Assembly (NCBI GenBank): GCA_022848805.1
Contig: JAJISI010000001.1
Span: 1 to 54,445 of the forward strand
Source: Thermoplasmatota archaeon
GTDB taxonomy: Archaea; Thermoplasmatota; Thermoplasmata; UBA10834
Length of the DNA stretch: 54,445 nucleotides
Direction: 5' to 3'
Part shown: piece after piece, positions 1-8,594 of the stretch
How positions within the stretch are numbered: the stretch's first letter is position 1
Layout of the letters: each line of letters starts with the position of its first letter
Position numbers and translations under genes: made by a program
The notes under the pieces: generated by a model
Databases searched by the model: none
Told to the model about the DNA's origin: nothing
Seen by the model: the letters and a program-made list of their open reading frames with translations, nothing else

Positions 1-45
1 GCGCTCTTGATACATCTTGCGCTCGGTTCGGTCTACGCGTTCTAG
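1..45 (+). other. Upstream in-frame continuation of the MFS gene ending in TAG
   Basis: Read in the frame of the following transporter, bases 1-42 encode ALLIHLALGSVYAF, then TAG at 43-45, then ILTSPHSETLGYDLKSF with no further stop. GSVYA followed by a hydrophobic residue is the usual first membrane helix of the oxalate/formate antiporter (OFA) branch of MFS. The stop falls where OFA proteins usually carry Trp (OxlT reads QYSWTLY from memory). The real gene therefore seems to begin before the window. A TGG to TAG change, a sequencing error or read-through would each explain it. Other genes here end in TAG, so TAG is not globally reassigned. Confidence 0.6.
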
Positions 46-84
46 ATATTAACATCTCCACACTCCGAAACGCTCGGATACGAT

Positions 85-1215
85 TTGAAGTCTTTCCAGA
101 TATTGGGGATCTTCTCAGCCGCCATCGCGGTCTTCGCGGTGACGATGATTGTCGCTGGTAGGCTACAGGACAAAAAGGGTCCCAGGACGATTGCGACGGT
201 CGGCGGGCTGGTCTACGGAGCCAGCTATGTGGTTGCAGCTTTTTCCACCGAGGACATCGCGATGATGTACCTGTCCTACGGCGTCATCGGAGGGATAGGT
301 CTCGGCCTGGGATACGTATGCCCCTTGGCTGCGGTCGTCAAGTGGTTCCCTGACAAGAGAGGCCTGGTCGCCGGGATCGCCGTCGCGGGGTTCGGCGCTG
401 GAGCGTTCGTCTTCACACAGGCCGGAAAGTGGATCATCGAGGCCTCGTCCGACGGCCTTAGCAACGCGTTCCTCTACCTCGGACTGATATTCCTGCTGAT
501 GGTCGTCGGGGGTGCGCAGCTGCTGAGAAACCCTCCCGAGGGCTGGCTACCTAAGGGGTATGTCCCGAAGACGAACGGTGGGAAGGCCAACGGGGAGTTC
601 GAGTGGCGCGACATGATCAGGACGAAGCAGTTCGTGATGCTATCCTCGATGTTTCTCCTCTCGGCGACGGCCGGTCTCATGATGATCGCCAACGTGAAGA
701 ACCTCGCCCAGTACCTGGACTCCACGGGCACCTTGCTGGTGGTTGCGCAGTTTCAGACGATCGCAGGCGTCATCGCGGTGTTCAACGGCGCGGGAAGGAT
801 ATGCTGGGGCAAGGTCTCCGACATACTGGGCCGTGCCAACACGATGAAGATAATGTTCCTCTTGCAGACATTTATCTTGTTCGCTGCGGCCGGATTCTTC
901 ATCGTTCGTCCTTCAGGCGAAATGGTGCAGTTCGCTGGCCTGACGGCTCTAGCCTCCGGGGTAGGGTTCACGTTCGGCGGCAACTTTGCCCTGTTCCCCT
1001 CCACCACGGCCGAGTACTTCGGCACGAAGAACGTGGGTATCAACTACGGCCTGGTCTTCACCGGTTACGGGGCGGCCGGCGTCGTCGGAGGGCTTATTCC
1101 GGGAATAATGGCCTCTGCTGAGAACGGTTTCGTTTGGGTCTTCGTTGCCACGGGCGTCGCCTCGTTAGTCGCGTTCTTCATGGCGGTCCTGATCCGGTCG
1201 CCAACGAAGGACTGA
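85..1215 (+). CDS. MFS transporter, oxalate/formate antiporter-like (N-terminus missing)
   Basis: Membrane transporter of the major facilitator superfamily, OFA-like branch, about 376 residues from the first possible start (TTG at 85). The loop between helices 2 and 3 reads GRLQDKKGPR, matching the MFS G-x3-D-x2-G-x-R/K signature, and FPDKRGLVAGIAVAGFGAG is the typical helix 4-5 region of OxlT-like carriers. A long cytoplasmic loop (KTNGGKANGEFEWRDM) separates the two six-helix halves. Starting at 85 would lose helix 1, which is readable upstream across an in-frame TAG at 43-45, so this may be a broken gene. Its 3' end faces a formate dehydrogenase operon, which makes a carboxylate such as formate an attractive substrate, but that is only inference. 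Confidence 0.75.
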   Translation: MKSFQILGIFSAAIAVFAVTMIVAGRLQDKKGPRTIATVGGLVYGASYVVAAFSTEDIAMMYLSYGVIGGIGLGLGYVCPLAAVVKWFPDKRGLVAGIAVAGFGAGAFVFTQAGKWIIEASSDGLSNAFLYLGLIFLLMVVGGAQLLRNPPEGWLPKGYVPKTNGGKANGEFEWRDMIRTKQFVMLSSMFLLSATAGLMMIANVKNLAQYLDSTGTLLVVAQFQTIAGVIAVFNGAGRICWGKVSDILGRANTMKIMFLLQTFILFAAAGFFIVRPSGEMVQFAGLTALASGVGFTFGGNFALFPSTTAEYFGTKNVGINYGLVFTGYGAAGVVGGLIPGIMASAENGFVWVFVATGVASLVAFFMAVLIRSPTKD

Positions 1216-1281
1216 TCCAGACGCGGCACGCACGCTGACTCTAGGTGCGTCTCAAGTCAACTCGGTCGGCTCTTCCCCTGC

Positions 1282-3318
1282 CTAGGCCTTCTCGACGCTT
1301 GCAGCGCAGACCTTGAACTCCGGTATCTGCGCGATAGGATCGAGCGCGTTGTTCGTCAGCCTGTTGGCCGCGGCTTCTGCGTAGTGGAACGGGATGAAGA
1401 TCGTCCCGGGCCTTATCCAATCGGTGACCCTGGCAGCGAGCGTTATCGACCCCCTCCTGGAGGACACCCTGACGCTCTGCCCCTCCAAGACGTCCAACTG
1501 GCGGGCGTCCTCCGAGCAGATCTCCACGTAGGGTTCAGGCGATTCCCGCTGCAGCTTGACCGACCTTCTGGTCATCGAGCCCGTATGGAAATGGAACAGG
1601 TTCCTCCCCGTGGTGAGAATGAACGGGAAATCTTCGTCAGTCTCCTCCATCGGGGGCGTGTGCTCGACTATGGCGAATACTCCTTTGCCTATCTTGAACG
1701 AGCCTGCGTGAAGCACCTTCGTGCCTGGATGATCCTTTGACGGACACGGCCATCTGACGTTCTCCCGGTCGATCCTCTCATAATCGATACCTCCGTAGAT
1801 GGGTGCGACCGCTGCCAGCTCGTTCATTATGTCCGCGGGCGAATCGAACTCGAAACCGTCATTTCCGAGCATGCGACCAAGCTCGCACGCGATCCGCCAG
1901 TCCGGTCTCGCCTCACCCGGAGGGTCGACAGCCTTCCTGACGACGCGTATAGCGCGGTCCGTGGATGTGAACGTGCCGTCCTTCTCCGCGTAACATGCCG
2001 CAGGTAGGACGACATCTGCCAGCTTCGCGGTCTCTGTCGGGAATATGTCGATGACGGCGAGGAACTCTAGCTTCTGGATGGCCGCCTCGATATGGCCGAT
2101 GTCTGGGTCGGACATCATGGGGTTCTCCCCGAATATGACCATCCCCTTGACCTCTCCCGTGAACGCCTGGTTGAACGCGCACGTGAGCGTCATGCCCTTG
2201 TGTGCCTGCAGCTCTCCGTTCCAGGCTTTCTCGAACTTGGCCCTCACCTCGGCATCCTCAACGCCTTGGTAGCCCGGATACAGGTTCGGGAGAGCGCCGG
2301 CGTCGCAAGCGCCTTGGACGTTGCACTGCCCTCTCAGCGGGTTCACACCGGTGGACTCCTTGCCTACGTTGCCCGTCACCATCGCGAGGTTCGCCAGGGT
2401 GCGGACCAGGTTCGTGCCGTTGCTGTGCTGGGTGATCCCCATCGCGTATGCGATCATCGCCTTGTCCGCTGTTGCATATATCCTAGCAGCATCGACGAGA
2501 TGCTGCTTTGGTACGCCCGAGATCTCCTCGACTCTCTCGGGCGTGTAGGATTTCACGAGCTCCCGCAGCTCCTCGAAGCCGGAGGTCCTCTCCGCGACGA
2601 AATCGTGGTCGTATAGATCTTCTGAGATGATCACGTTGATCATGCCGTTTATCCAGGCTACATCGGTTCCTGGTTTCTGGCGCATGCTGATCGTCGCGAT
2701 CCTTGAGAGGGGCGTGTCGCGCGGATCGACCACTATGACTTTCGCCCCCTTCTCCATCGCCTTGAGCATCCTCGCCCCTATGAGCGGGTGCGCCTCCAGT
2801 GTGTTCGATCCCGTGACGAGCAGACAGTCCGCATCCTCGAACTCCGGTATCGTGTTGGTCATCGCGCCGCTCCCGAACGATTGGAGTAGTCCAGCGACGG
2901 TCGACGCGTGACAGAGCCTTGCGCAGTGGTCGATGTTGTTGGTCCCGATTGCGGCCCTCGCGAGCTTCTGGAATATGTAGTTCTCCTCGTTCGTGCACTT
3001 CGCGGAGGCCAGCACCATGATCGAGTCTGGCCCGTGCTCGGCGACCAGCCGCTTAATCTCGTCAACGGTCTTCTGAAGCGCCTCGTCCCAGCCCGCCTGC
3101 GTCAGCTGCTCCCCCTTTCTTATGAGCGGGTGTGTGAGCCTGTCCGGGTGGTGGACGAAGGCGTGTGCGTTGTAGCCCTTTATGCACAATTGTCCCTGGC
3201 TCGTCTCGTCCGTCTTGCAGGGTATGACTCCCACCGCCCTGCCGTCCGCTACGGTGAGGAACAGGTTGCATCCAGTGCCGCAGTACGGACACGTCGTCAG
3301 CACATGCTTAACAGACAT
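1282..3318 (-). CDS. fdhA: Formate dehydrogenase alpha subunit (molybdopterin oxidoreductase)
   Basis: Catalytic subunit of a formate dehydrogenase-type Mo/W-bis-MGD enzyme, 678 aa, close to the usual FdhA length. The N-terminal [4Fe-4S] site is CPYCGTGC with a later Cys in QGQLCIKGY. The active-site segment CARLCHASTVAGL carries cysteine where E. coli FdhF has selenocysteine, so no Sec insertion is needed. The C-terminal pterin-binding domain is recognisable at TTGRNLFHFHTGSMTRRS. Start: ATG at 3318, preceded by AGGGTGA and overlapping the upstream gene's end by 11 nt; an upstream in-frame Met would sit deep in that gene. It is the last gene of the hdrA-hdrA-mvhD-fdhB-like-fdhA operon, suggesting a soluble formate dehydrogenase coupled to Hdr. 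Substrate is inferred; related oxidoreductases share the fold. Confidence 0.88.
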   Translation of the reverse strand: MSVKHVLTTCPYCGTGCNLFLTVADGRAVGVIPCKTDETSQGQLCIKGYNAHAFVHHPDRLTHPLIRKGEQLTQAGWDEALQKTVDEIKRLVAEHGPDSIMVLASAKCTNEENYIFQKLARAAIGTNNIDHCARLCHASTVAGLLQSFGSGAMTNTIPEFEDADCLLVTGSNTLEAHPLIGARMLKAMEKGAKVIVVDPRDTPLSRIATISMRQKPGTDVAWINGMINVIISEDLYDHDFVAERTSGFEELRELVKSYTPERVEEISGVPKQHLVDAARIYATADKAMIAYAMGITQHSNGTNLVRTLANLAMVTGNVGKESTGVNPLRGQCNVQGACDAGALPNLYPGYQGVEDAEVRAKFEKAWNGELQAHKGMTLTCAFNQAFTGEVKGMVIFGENPMMSDPDIGHIEAAIQKLEFLAVIDIFPTETAKLADVVLPAACYAEKDGTFTSTDRAIRVVRKAVDPPGEARPDWRIACELGRMLGNDGFEFDSPADIMNELAAVAPIYGGIDYERIDRENVRWPCPSKDHPGTKVLHAGSFKIGKGVFAIVEHTPPMEETDEDFPFILTTGRNLFHFHTGSMTRRSVKLQRESPEPYVEICSEDARQLDVLEGQSVRVSSRRGSITLAARVTDWIRPGTIFIPFHYAEAAANRLTNNALDPIAQIPEFKVCAASVEKA

Positions 3319-4084
3319 CGTTGTCACCCTCCATTGAATCTCCGTCGAGCGTCGTAAGGAGGGGACTGGTCGTCTCGCCGTCCCCGGAGACAAACCCGAA
3401 CAACTCCTTGACGTCGCGGTTCACCATCTTTCTCAGCGCCAGGAGAGGGATGTCCGCAGGACACGCTCTCTCGCATTCCCCGCACTCGACGCACTTGTCG
3501 GCCAGATGGATCGACCGTATCAGGTGAAACGCGAAACCCGGAGGGATGCCCTTCTCAGGTGTGAATGTCTTCTCCTCGAGTAGACACTCGTCACAGAAGC
3601 AGACCGGACAGTTCGAGGTGCAGCCGAAGCACTTGTTGCACTTCCGGAACTGAGCTGTCCAGAACTCAAGCCGTTCGGATATCGACTTCGCGAGAAGGTC
3701 CTCGACCACCTTGTCCGTAGGCGAGGCCTTGACGCACTCGCCGATATGGACCTTGCTAGGACACGGATCTGAACACCTGCACTCACTGACCTGTTCAGCG
3801 TCGCATGCGAGCCCGATCAGCGAGATCTTCCCAGAGTCGAGCAGCCCTCTCTTCGACATCTCGGCGATCGCCTTCTCGTCGCATCTTCTTGCCACCACCG
3901 CGATCTTATCGCTTCCGAGGTAAGGTACGACGCGCAAGAGGATGTTCGCCATTTGATACGGCACATCGGTCCTCAGCTCTCCTGGTTCATCCCCTCTAGC
4001 AAGCAGGACGGGCGCGACGTTGCCGTGTTCGGTCCTTGCGGTTAGGAGTCGGTCCGCCTTCATCTCCTCGAAGGCTATGCGCAT
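3308..4084 (-). CDS. FdhB/FrhB-like iron-sulfur electron-transfer subunit
   Basis: 258-aa cytoplasmic Fe-S protein between MvhD and the formate dehydrogenase catalytic subunit. The N-terminal half resembles the FrhB/FdhB C-terminal domain (KIAVVARRCDEKAI, then LIGLACD). A cysteine cluster ECRCSDPC follows. The C-terminal half has two ferredoxin-type sites: CNKCFGCTSNCPVCFCDEC and CVECGECERACP. It is shorter than typical F420-dependent FdhB, and I cannot confirm an F420/FAD site. The most economical role is wiring electrons from FdhA to MvhD and HdrA. ATG start at 4084; 20 nt separate it from mvhD, and its end overlaps fdhA by 11 nt. Confidence 0.7.
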   Translation of the reverse strand: MRIAFEEMKADRLLTARTEHGNVAPVLLARGDEPGELRTDVPYQMANILLRVVPYLGSDKIAVVARRCDEKAIAEMSKRGLLDSGKISLIGLACDAEQVSECRCSDPCPSKVHIGECVKASPTDKVVEDLLAKSISERLEFWTAQFRKCNKCFGCTSNCPVCFCDECLLEEKTFTPEKGIPPGFAFHLIRSIHLADKCVECGECERACPADIPLLALRKMVNRDVKELFGFVSGDGETTSPLLTTLDGDSMEGDNDVC

Positions 4085-4104
4085 GATATTGTCGGATTCA
4101 GCGC

Positions 4105-4524
4105 TCAGAATCTCACCTCCCTAAGCGGATTCGGGCCGAGCCCTTTGATCTCCTCTACGAACTCAGTGATCACCTGCTGGAATTTGTCACCCTCGGCTGC
4201 ACTCACCCAGTCCAGCTTCACGCGCCTTGAATCTATGCCGACCTTCTCCAATACCTTGGCGGTCAGCGGGATCCTCTTGGCTGTTCGGTGATTCCCTGTC
4301 ATGTAATGGCAGTCACCGATGTGACAGCCGAGGACGAGGACACCGTCTATCCCCTGAGAGAGCGCTTTGATGACGTATTCGGGCTTGACACTCGCGCTGC
4401 ACATCACCCTTACTACATTGACATTCGTGGGCATCTGAAGCCTGTTGACTCCCGCGAGGTCCGCACCTGCGTATGAACACCAGTTGCAGCAGAACGCGAG
4501 TATATCCGGCTTGAATTCGGTCAT
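4105..4524 (-). CDS. mvhD: MvhD-like [2Fe-2S] electron-transfer subunit
   Basis: 139-aa MvhD/HdrD-delta family protein (not the CCG-type HdrD). In methanogens it links a hydrogenase or formate dehydrogenase to HdrA through a [2Fe-2S] cluster. Visible cysteines are FCCNWCSYAGAD, VMCSASV and LGCHIGDCHY, the conserved family pattern. Start: ATG at 4524 with GGAGGT seven bases upstream; it overlaps the TGA of the upstream HdrA gene as ATGA, indicating translational coupling. Its position between HdrA and FdhB-like/FdhA fits a formate dehydrogenase-Hdr supercomplex. Confidence 0.88.
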   Translation of the reverse strand: MTEFKPDILAFCCNWCSYAGADLAGVNRLQMPTNVNVVRVMCSASVKPEYVIKALSQGIDGVLVLGCHIGDCHYMTGNHRTAKRIPLTAKVLEKVGIDSRRVKLDWVSAAEGDKFQQVITEFVEEIKGLGPNPLREVRF

Positions 4525-6218
4525 CGTGACACCTCCGCTGTCGCCCGGATGAGGGCGTCTATCATGGCCCCTAGCTGTCTGCTCGAGAACCCTTTCTGTT
4601 GTATCGCGTCGTTGTGGCACGCCGCCACGCATGTACCGCAGCCCTTGCATTGCGCTTCGCTGACTCTCGCGGCCCTCCCAGATTCGGTGTCGACGATCTC
4701 AATCGCATCGTACGGGCATGAGATGACACAATTGCCGCAAGCCGCGCATTTCTCGGGATCCACCACGGCGGTGATCGCCTCTATGACTACCTTGCCCTCG
4801 CTGATGGGGATCGAGGCTTTGGCAGCTGCGGCCTGACCTTGCCATATGCACTCTCTGGCGCTGACTGGCCATCTCGCCGATCCGCACACGAACACGCCAT
4901 CGGTCGCGAACTCGACCGGTCTGAGCTTCACGTGTGCCTCAAGGAAGAAACCGTGCTTGTCACGGGGCACCTTCAGAAGCTTGCTCGTCTCGGAGGAATC
5001 TCCGGGGGAAACGATTGGCGTGGCGAGGACGACCAGGTCGGACTCGAGGTCTATCTTCTCGTCGAGTGTCTCGTCGAATACCTCGACGACGAGTTGTTCG
5101 CCCTCAGAACTGACCTCGGGCCGCTGGTCGAGGCCGTACCTGACGAACCTCACTCCTCTGTCCGAGGCTTCTCTGTACAGCTCCTCGGCGACCGTTCCGC
5201 AACTCATGATGTCTCTGTGTACGATAGTGACCGACGCGTCGGGATCGGTGTCCAAGACCCGGACAGCGTTCTTGAGCGATGCGTTGCAGCAAACCCGCGA
5301 GCAGTACTCTCTGCCCGGCTGACGGCTTCCGACGCAGTTGATTATGACAATCCTACGCGCTCCGAGCTCGCCGGAGCCGAGTATCTTCTCGAGCTCGAGC
5401 TGCGTGATGACTCCCTTCAGCTCGCCGAAGCCGTATTCCCCTTCGGGTCGGTGCTCTACCCCGCCCGTGGCTACGATCACAGCTCCTGCCTGGACGGTCT
5501 CTTCCTTCCCTCCACCCTCGATGGTCAGCTCGAAGTTACCTATGAATCCCTTCAGCTCCGTGACTTTGGAGGATAGATGGAGATGCGCCTTGGGGGATTT
5601 CTCGACGGTCTCGGTCAGGCTCCTGATGAGTTCCTGGGCGTCTACATCGTCAGGGCCTATTACTGCGATGTCTCTGAGGATGCCTCCCACCGTTGCCTCC
5701 TTCTCCACGATGTGGGTCTCGATGCCTTGGTTCAGGAGAGCAGCCGCAGCCGATAGGCCGGACAGGCCTGCGCCTATGACCACTGCCTTCGGGACGACAT
5801 CCGACTCACCCTCTTCTTGGGGTTCCAGCAGAGCGACCTTCGCCACCCCCATTGCCACCAGCTTCTTCGCCTTCTTCGTGGCCTCTTCCTTCTCCTTGGT
5901 ATGGATCCAGGAGCAGTGCTCTCTGATGTTGACGAACTCGAAAAGGTACTTGTTGATGCCTACCTGTTCGCAGGCCCTTCTGAACACTGGCTCGTGCGTC
6001 CTGGGCGTGCACGCTGCCACCACGACCCTGTCCAGCTCGTTATTCTTGATGCTCTCCTTGATCGAGGTCAGCCCCTCCTGGGAGCACGAGTAAAGGTTGC
6101 GACCGGAGTAGACCACGCCCGGCAGTCCCTTCGCGTACTCGACCACGTCCTCGACATCCACCGTGGATGCGATATTGTGGCCGCAATGGCAGATGAAGAC
6201 TCCGATTCTGACGGTCAT
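4521..6218 (-). CDS. hdrA: HdrA-like protein with N-terminal HdrA domain and C-terminal ferredoxin domain
   Basis: 565-aa flavo-iron-sulfur protein homologous to heterodisulfide reductase subunit A. It opens with the HdrA N-terminal domain (GVFICHCGHNI, VVVAACTPRTHEP, NIREHCSWIH). A Rossmann FAD motif follows (VIGAGLSGLSAAAALL, then EKEATVGG), then a conserved CVGSRQPGREYCSRVCC region. It ends with two [4Fe-4S] motifs, CAACGNCVISCP and CKGCGTCVAAC. The flavin is the expected bifurcation site. Start ATG at 6218 has GGGAGG upstream and overlaps the previous hdrA-like stop by 4 nt. It lacks the GGHMAQLDKTFPTNDCSMC segment, which the neighbouring protein supplies, so the two may act as a heterodimer. 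Confidence 0.87.
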   Translation of the reverse strand: MTVRIGVFICHCGHNIASTVDVEDVVEYAKGLPGVVYSGRNLYSCSQEGLTSIKESIKNNELDRVVVAACTPRTHEPVFRRACEQVGINKYLFEFVNIREHCSWIHTKEKEEATKKAKKLVAMGVAKVALLEPQEEGESDVVPKAVVIGAGLSGLSAAAALLNQGIETHIVEKEATVGGILRDIAVIGPDDVDAQELIRSLTETVEKSPKAHLHLSSKVTELKGFIGNFELTIEGGGKEETVQAGAVIVATGGVEHRPEGEYGFGELKGVITQLELEKILGSGELGARRIVIINCVGSRQPGREYCSRVCCNASLKNAVRVLDTDPDASVTIVHRDIMSCGTVAEELYREASDRGVRFVRYGLDQRPEVSSEGEQLVVEVFDETLDEKIDLESDLVVLATPIVSPGDSSETSKLLKVPRDKHGFFLEAHVKLRPVEFATDGVFVCGSARWPVSARECIWQGQAAAAKASIPISEGKVVIEAITAVVDPEKCAACGNCVISCPYDAIEIVDTESGRAARVSEAQCKGCGTCVAACHNDAIQQKGFSSRQLGAMIDALIRATAEVSR

Positions 6219-7519
6219 GCTCTCCCTCCCTCAATGATCTCAGCCGCACGCGCTGCCACCGCGGACGCCTGCGAGACCGAATCGGGTATGTCGATGGGCC
6301 CGCTGGCGAATCCGCAGACGAGCACTCCGTACACCGTCGTGTCGGTAGGGTACGCCAGCTTGGGGGTGACGAAGAAGCCATCGGCGTCGAGCTCCGTGCC
6401 AAGAATCTTTGTGAGGCTGTAGTTGTCCTTTGCCGGTACTAGGGCCGGACAGAGAACCAAGAGGTCGAGCTCCTCAGTCACGGGCTCGCCCGCAAGCCCC
6501 CTCGTCTCGTAACTCATGAGCACTCCGCTCTCGCCGTTTGCCGATTGTATCATAGCGGGCCTAGTCCTCACATATCTGACGTCATAGGAGTCCTTCGCCC
6601 TCGATACGAACTCCTGGAAACCCTTCCCGGTGGCCCTCATGTCCATGTAGAATATCGTGATTTGCACGTCTGGCGCGTGCTCGCGCGCAAGTATCGCCTC
6701 CTTAGTGGCGTACATGCAACACACGCTGCTGCAGTAGCTGTGCGTCCTGGTGTCTCTCGACCCCACACACTGTACGAACCCGAGCTTCTTGGGCTCGTTC
6801 CCGTCGGATGGTCTCTGCAGGTGACCGCTGGTCGGCCCGGAAGCAGAAAGTATTCTCTCGAGCTGGAGTGAGGTGACGACATCCTTGCACACGCCAAATC
6901 CGTACTGTGGCATGGTCGACGCGTCCATCATGTCGAATCCATTCGCCACCACGATGGCCGCGGCGTCTAGTTCGATGATGTCGTCCTCCTGCTCATAATC
7001 GACGGCCTCCGCCTGACATACCTTCTTGCAGACGCCACACTTGTCCTCGGTGAGCTTCCGGCATTGGTCCTTGTCGATGGTCATCTTCATAGGGACTGCC
7101 TGAGGGAATGGGATGTAGATCGCTTTTCGGATGGTAAGTCCCTCTTCGAACTCGCTTGGCACCTTCACCGGGCATTTCGCGACGCAGTCGCCACAAGCGG
7201 TGCATCTGTCGACATCGATGTAACGCGCCTTCTCCCGTATCGCGACCTTGAAGCTCGGTGCCGCTCCCTCGACAGCTTCAAGCTCCGAGTATGTGTGGAG
7301 CACGATGTTGTCGTGGTCCGCGCACGAGATCATCTTCGGCGAGAGGATGCACATCGAGCAGTCATTCGTGGGGAAAGTCTTGTCGAGCTGGGCCATATGG
7401 CCTCCTATAGACGGGGACTTCTCGACCAGGTGGACCTCGAATCCTCTGTCGGCGAGGTCCAGAGACGCCTGTATTCCAGCGATGCCTCCACCGACGACTA
7501 CGACTTTTTTCTTCTCCAT
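6215..7519 (-). CDS. Second HdrA-like protein (FAD plus ferredoxin domains)
   Basis: 434-aa HdrA homologue starting directly at the FAD-binding Rossmann motif (VVVVGGGIAGIQASLDLAD), followed by the HdrA signature GGHMAQLDKTFPTNDCSMC. CTACGDCVAKCP forms one [4Fe-4S] site, and CRKLTEDKCGVCKKVC contributes a second, more divergent one. A later CVGSRDTRTHSYCSSVCC segment matches HdrA. It lacks the N-terminal domain found in the downstream HdrA. Start: ATG at 7519, after a purine-rich stretch containing AGGAGGAG and GAGGGGA; longer in-frame readings would run into the divergent kptA promoter. First gene of the five-gene operon; no hdrB or hdrC lies nearby. Confidence 0.85.
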   Translation of the reverse strand: MEKKKVVVVGGGIAGIQASLDLADRGFEVHLVEKSPSIGGHMAQLDKTFPTNDCSMCILSPKMISCADHDNIVLHTYSELEAVEGAAPSFKVAIREKARYIDVDRCTACGDCVAKCPVKVPSEFEEGLTIRKAIYIPFPQAVPMKMTIDKDQCRKLTEDKCGVCKKVCQAEAVDYEQEDDIIELDAAAIVVANGFDMMDASTMPQYGFGVCKDVVTSLQLERILSASGPTSGHLQRPSDGNEPKKLGFVQCVGSRDTRTHSYCSSVCCMYATKEAILAREHAPDVQITIFYMDMRATGKGFQEFVSRAKDSYDVRYVRTRPAMIQSANGESGVLMSYETRGLAGEPVTEELDLLVLCPALVPAKDNYSLTKILGTELDADGFFVTPKLAYPTDTTVYGVLVCGFASGPIDIPDSVSQASAVAARAAEIIEGGRA

Positions 7520-7780
7520 TCGATCCCCTCTTCTCCTCCTCAGTTGACATCGCGACCGGCCATCCGAAAGACAGGGCGTTTCCAGGGTTCGATGCTGGCC
7601 CTGTGACGACTGCCCGCGGAATAACGGTTTGGCGGACGATATCACAGCTTCATAATTAAGACTTCCGAGAAACACCATCCAGTTGCGGGCGTTCGCGGCC
7701 GGGCGGCTCCAAATCATCGTCGCTCTTAGCCAAAAGATATATTGTTGTTCCTGGTATTCCCGAACTGTCGGAGGCATCGA
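7520..7780. promoter_or_regulatory. Divergent intergenic region between the fdh/hdr operon and kptA
   Basis: 261 bases without a convincing gene. For the minus-strand operon the best TATA candidate is CTTAATTATG (plus strand 7651-7660), about 130 nt before the ATG, implying a leader near 110 nt. For kptA, AAAGATATAT at 7733-7742 is a good TATA box. Candidates were chosen by eye. Confidence 0.45.
7733..7742 (+). promoter_or_regulatory. TATA-like box for kptA
   Basis: AAAGATATAT is centred about 43 nt before the chosen TTG start at 7781. With archaeal spacing, transcription would start near 7763, leaving a short leader that contains GGAGG at 7770-7774. This argues against starting at the TTG at 7742, which overlaps the box. 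Confidence 0.5.
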
Positions 7781-8497
7781 TTGCTCAGAGAATGCAGCGA
7801 ACACGGTTTCTTCAGGGCAGAGTATTGCCCTGTTTGCGGAGATGAAGGCAGATTCCTGATGAATACGGAGGAACTTGACAGGATGAGCAGGACACTGGCT
7901 GGAGTTCTCAGGCATTTTCCTGAGAGGTTCGACCTCGAGGTCGACAAGTACGGGTACGTCGACCTCCACGCGTTCGTTCATGCAGTCCAGGCGAAGCAGA
8001 GAAGATACCACTGGCTCAGGCCCCATCACGTCCTGGCAATCATTGAGACGGACAACAAGGGAAGGTACGAGCACAAGGACGGCAAGATACGTGCGACCTA
8101 CGCGCACTCCTTCGATGTGGCTCTCGACCCGAGCGATGTGGGGACCCCCGACGCACTGTACTATCCCGCGACCGAGGAAGAGGTCGACATCATCCTGGAG
8201 ACTGGCATCAAGCCATCGGATAGGAAACGTGTACATCTGAGCAAGACTATCGGCGACGCTGCCAACGCGGGCAGGGTACGAACAGACTCGCCGGTCATAT
8301 TGGAGGTCGATGTGCGCCTCGCGGGCGACGACGGCGTGGTCATTCAGAAGGCTGGCAAGACCGTGTACCTTGCAGAGGAGATCGCACCTAAGTATCTGAA
8401 GAAGATAGAGGTCGACCTGTCGGAGTACCCATCGGACAGGCCCGTCGAGGAGAACGAGGGCTCAGAGGCTAAGGACGACGAGAAGCAGCCGGAATAG
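7781..8497 (+). CDS. kptA: RNA 2'-phosphotransferase (Tpt1/KptA)
   Basis: 238-aa KptA/Tpt1 family enzyme, which transfers the 2'-phosphate from RNA to NAD+. The N-terminus has a likely zinc site, CSEHGFF with CPVCG, usual in archaeal KptA. The core motif LAGVLRHFPERF contains the conserved LRH, and RATYAHSFDV corresponds to the catalytic His region. The start is TTG at 7781: GGAGG lies six bases upstream, the protein then begins MLRECSEHG like relatives, and the alternative TTG at 7742 sits inside the TATA box. The tail after about residue 215 is acidic and low-complexity. A tRNA-processing or phosphate-salvage role is inferred. Confidence 0.85.
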   Translation: MLRECSEHGFFRAEYCPVCGDEGRFLMNTEELDRMSRTLAGVLRHFPERFDLEVDKYGYVDLHAFVHAVQAKQRRYHWLRPHHVLAIIETDNKGRYEHKDGKIRATYAHSFDVALDPSDVGTPDALYYPATEEEVDIILETGIKPSDRKRVHLSKTIGDAANAGRVRTDSPVILEVDVRLAGDDGVVIQKAGKTVYLAEEIAPKYLKKIEVDLSEYPSDRPVEENEGSEAKDDEKQPE

Positions 8498-8594
8498 GGC
8501 CACCCACTGGCGCCATGGAGCGCCGTCTCTGTCGTTTCACTTTCGCCGCCGTCTGGTAAATGGTTATTACCTCCTCCGGGATCTTAATGAGTGT

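Noticed and set aside
2850..2970. Selenocysteine in the formate dehydrogenase active site
   Set aside because: The active-site codon gives cysteine (ARLCHAS) and there is no in-frame TGA.
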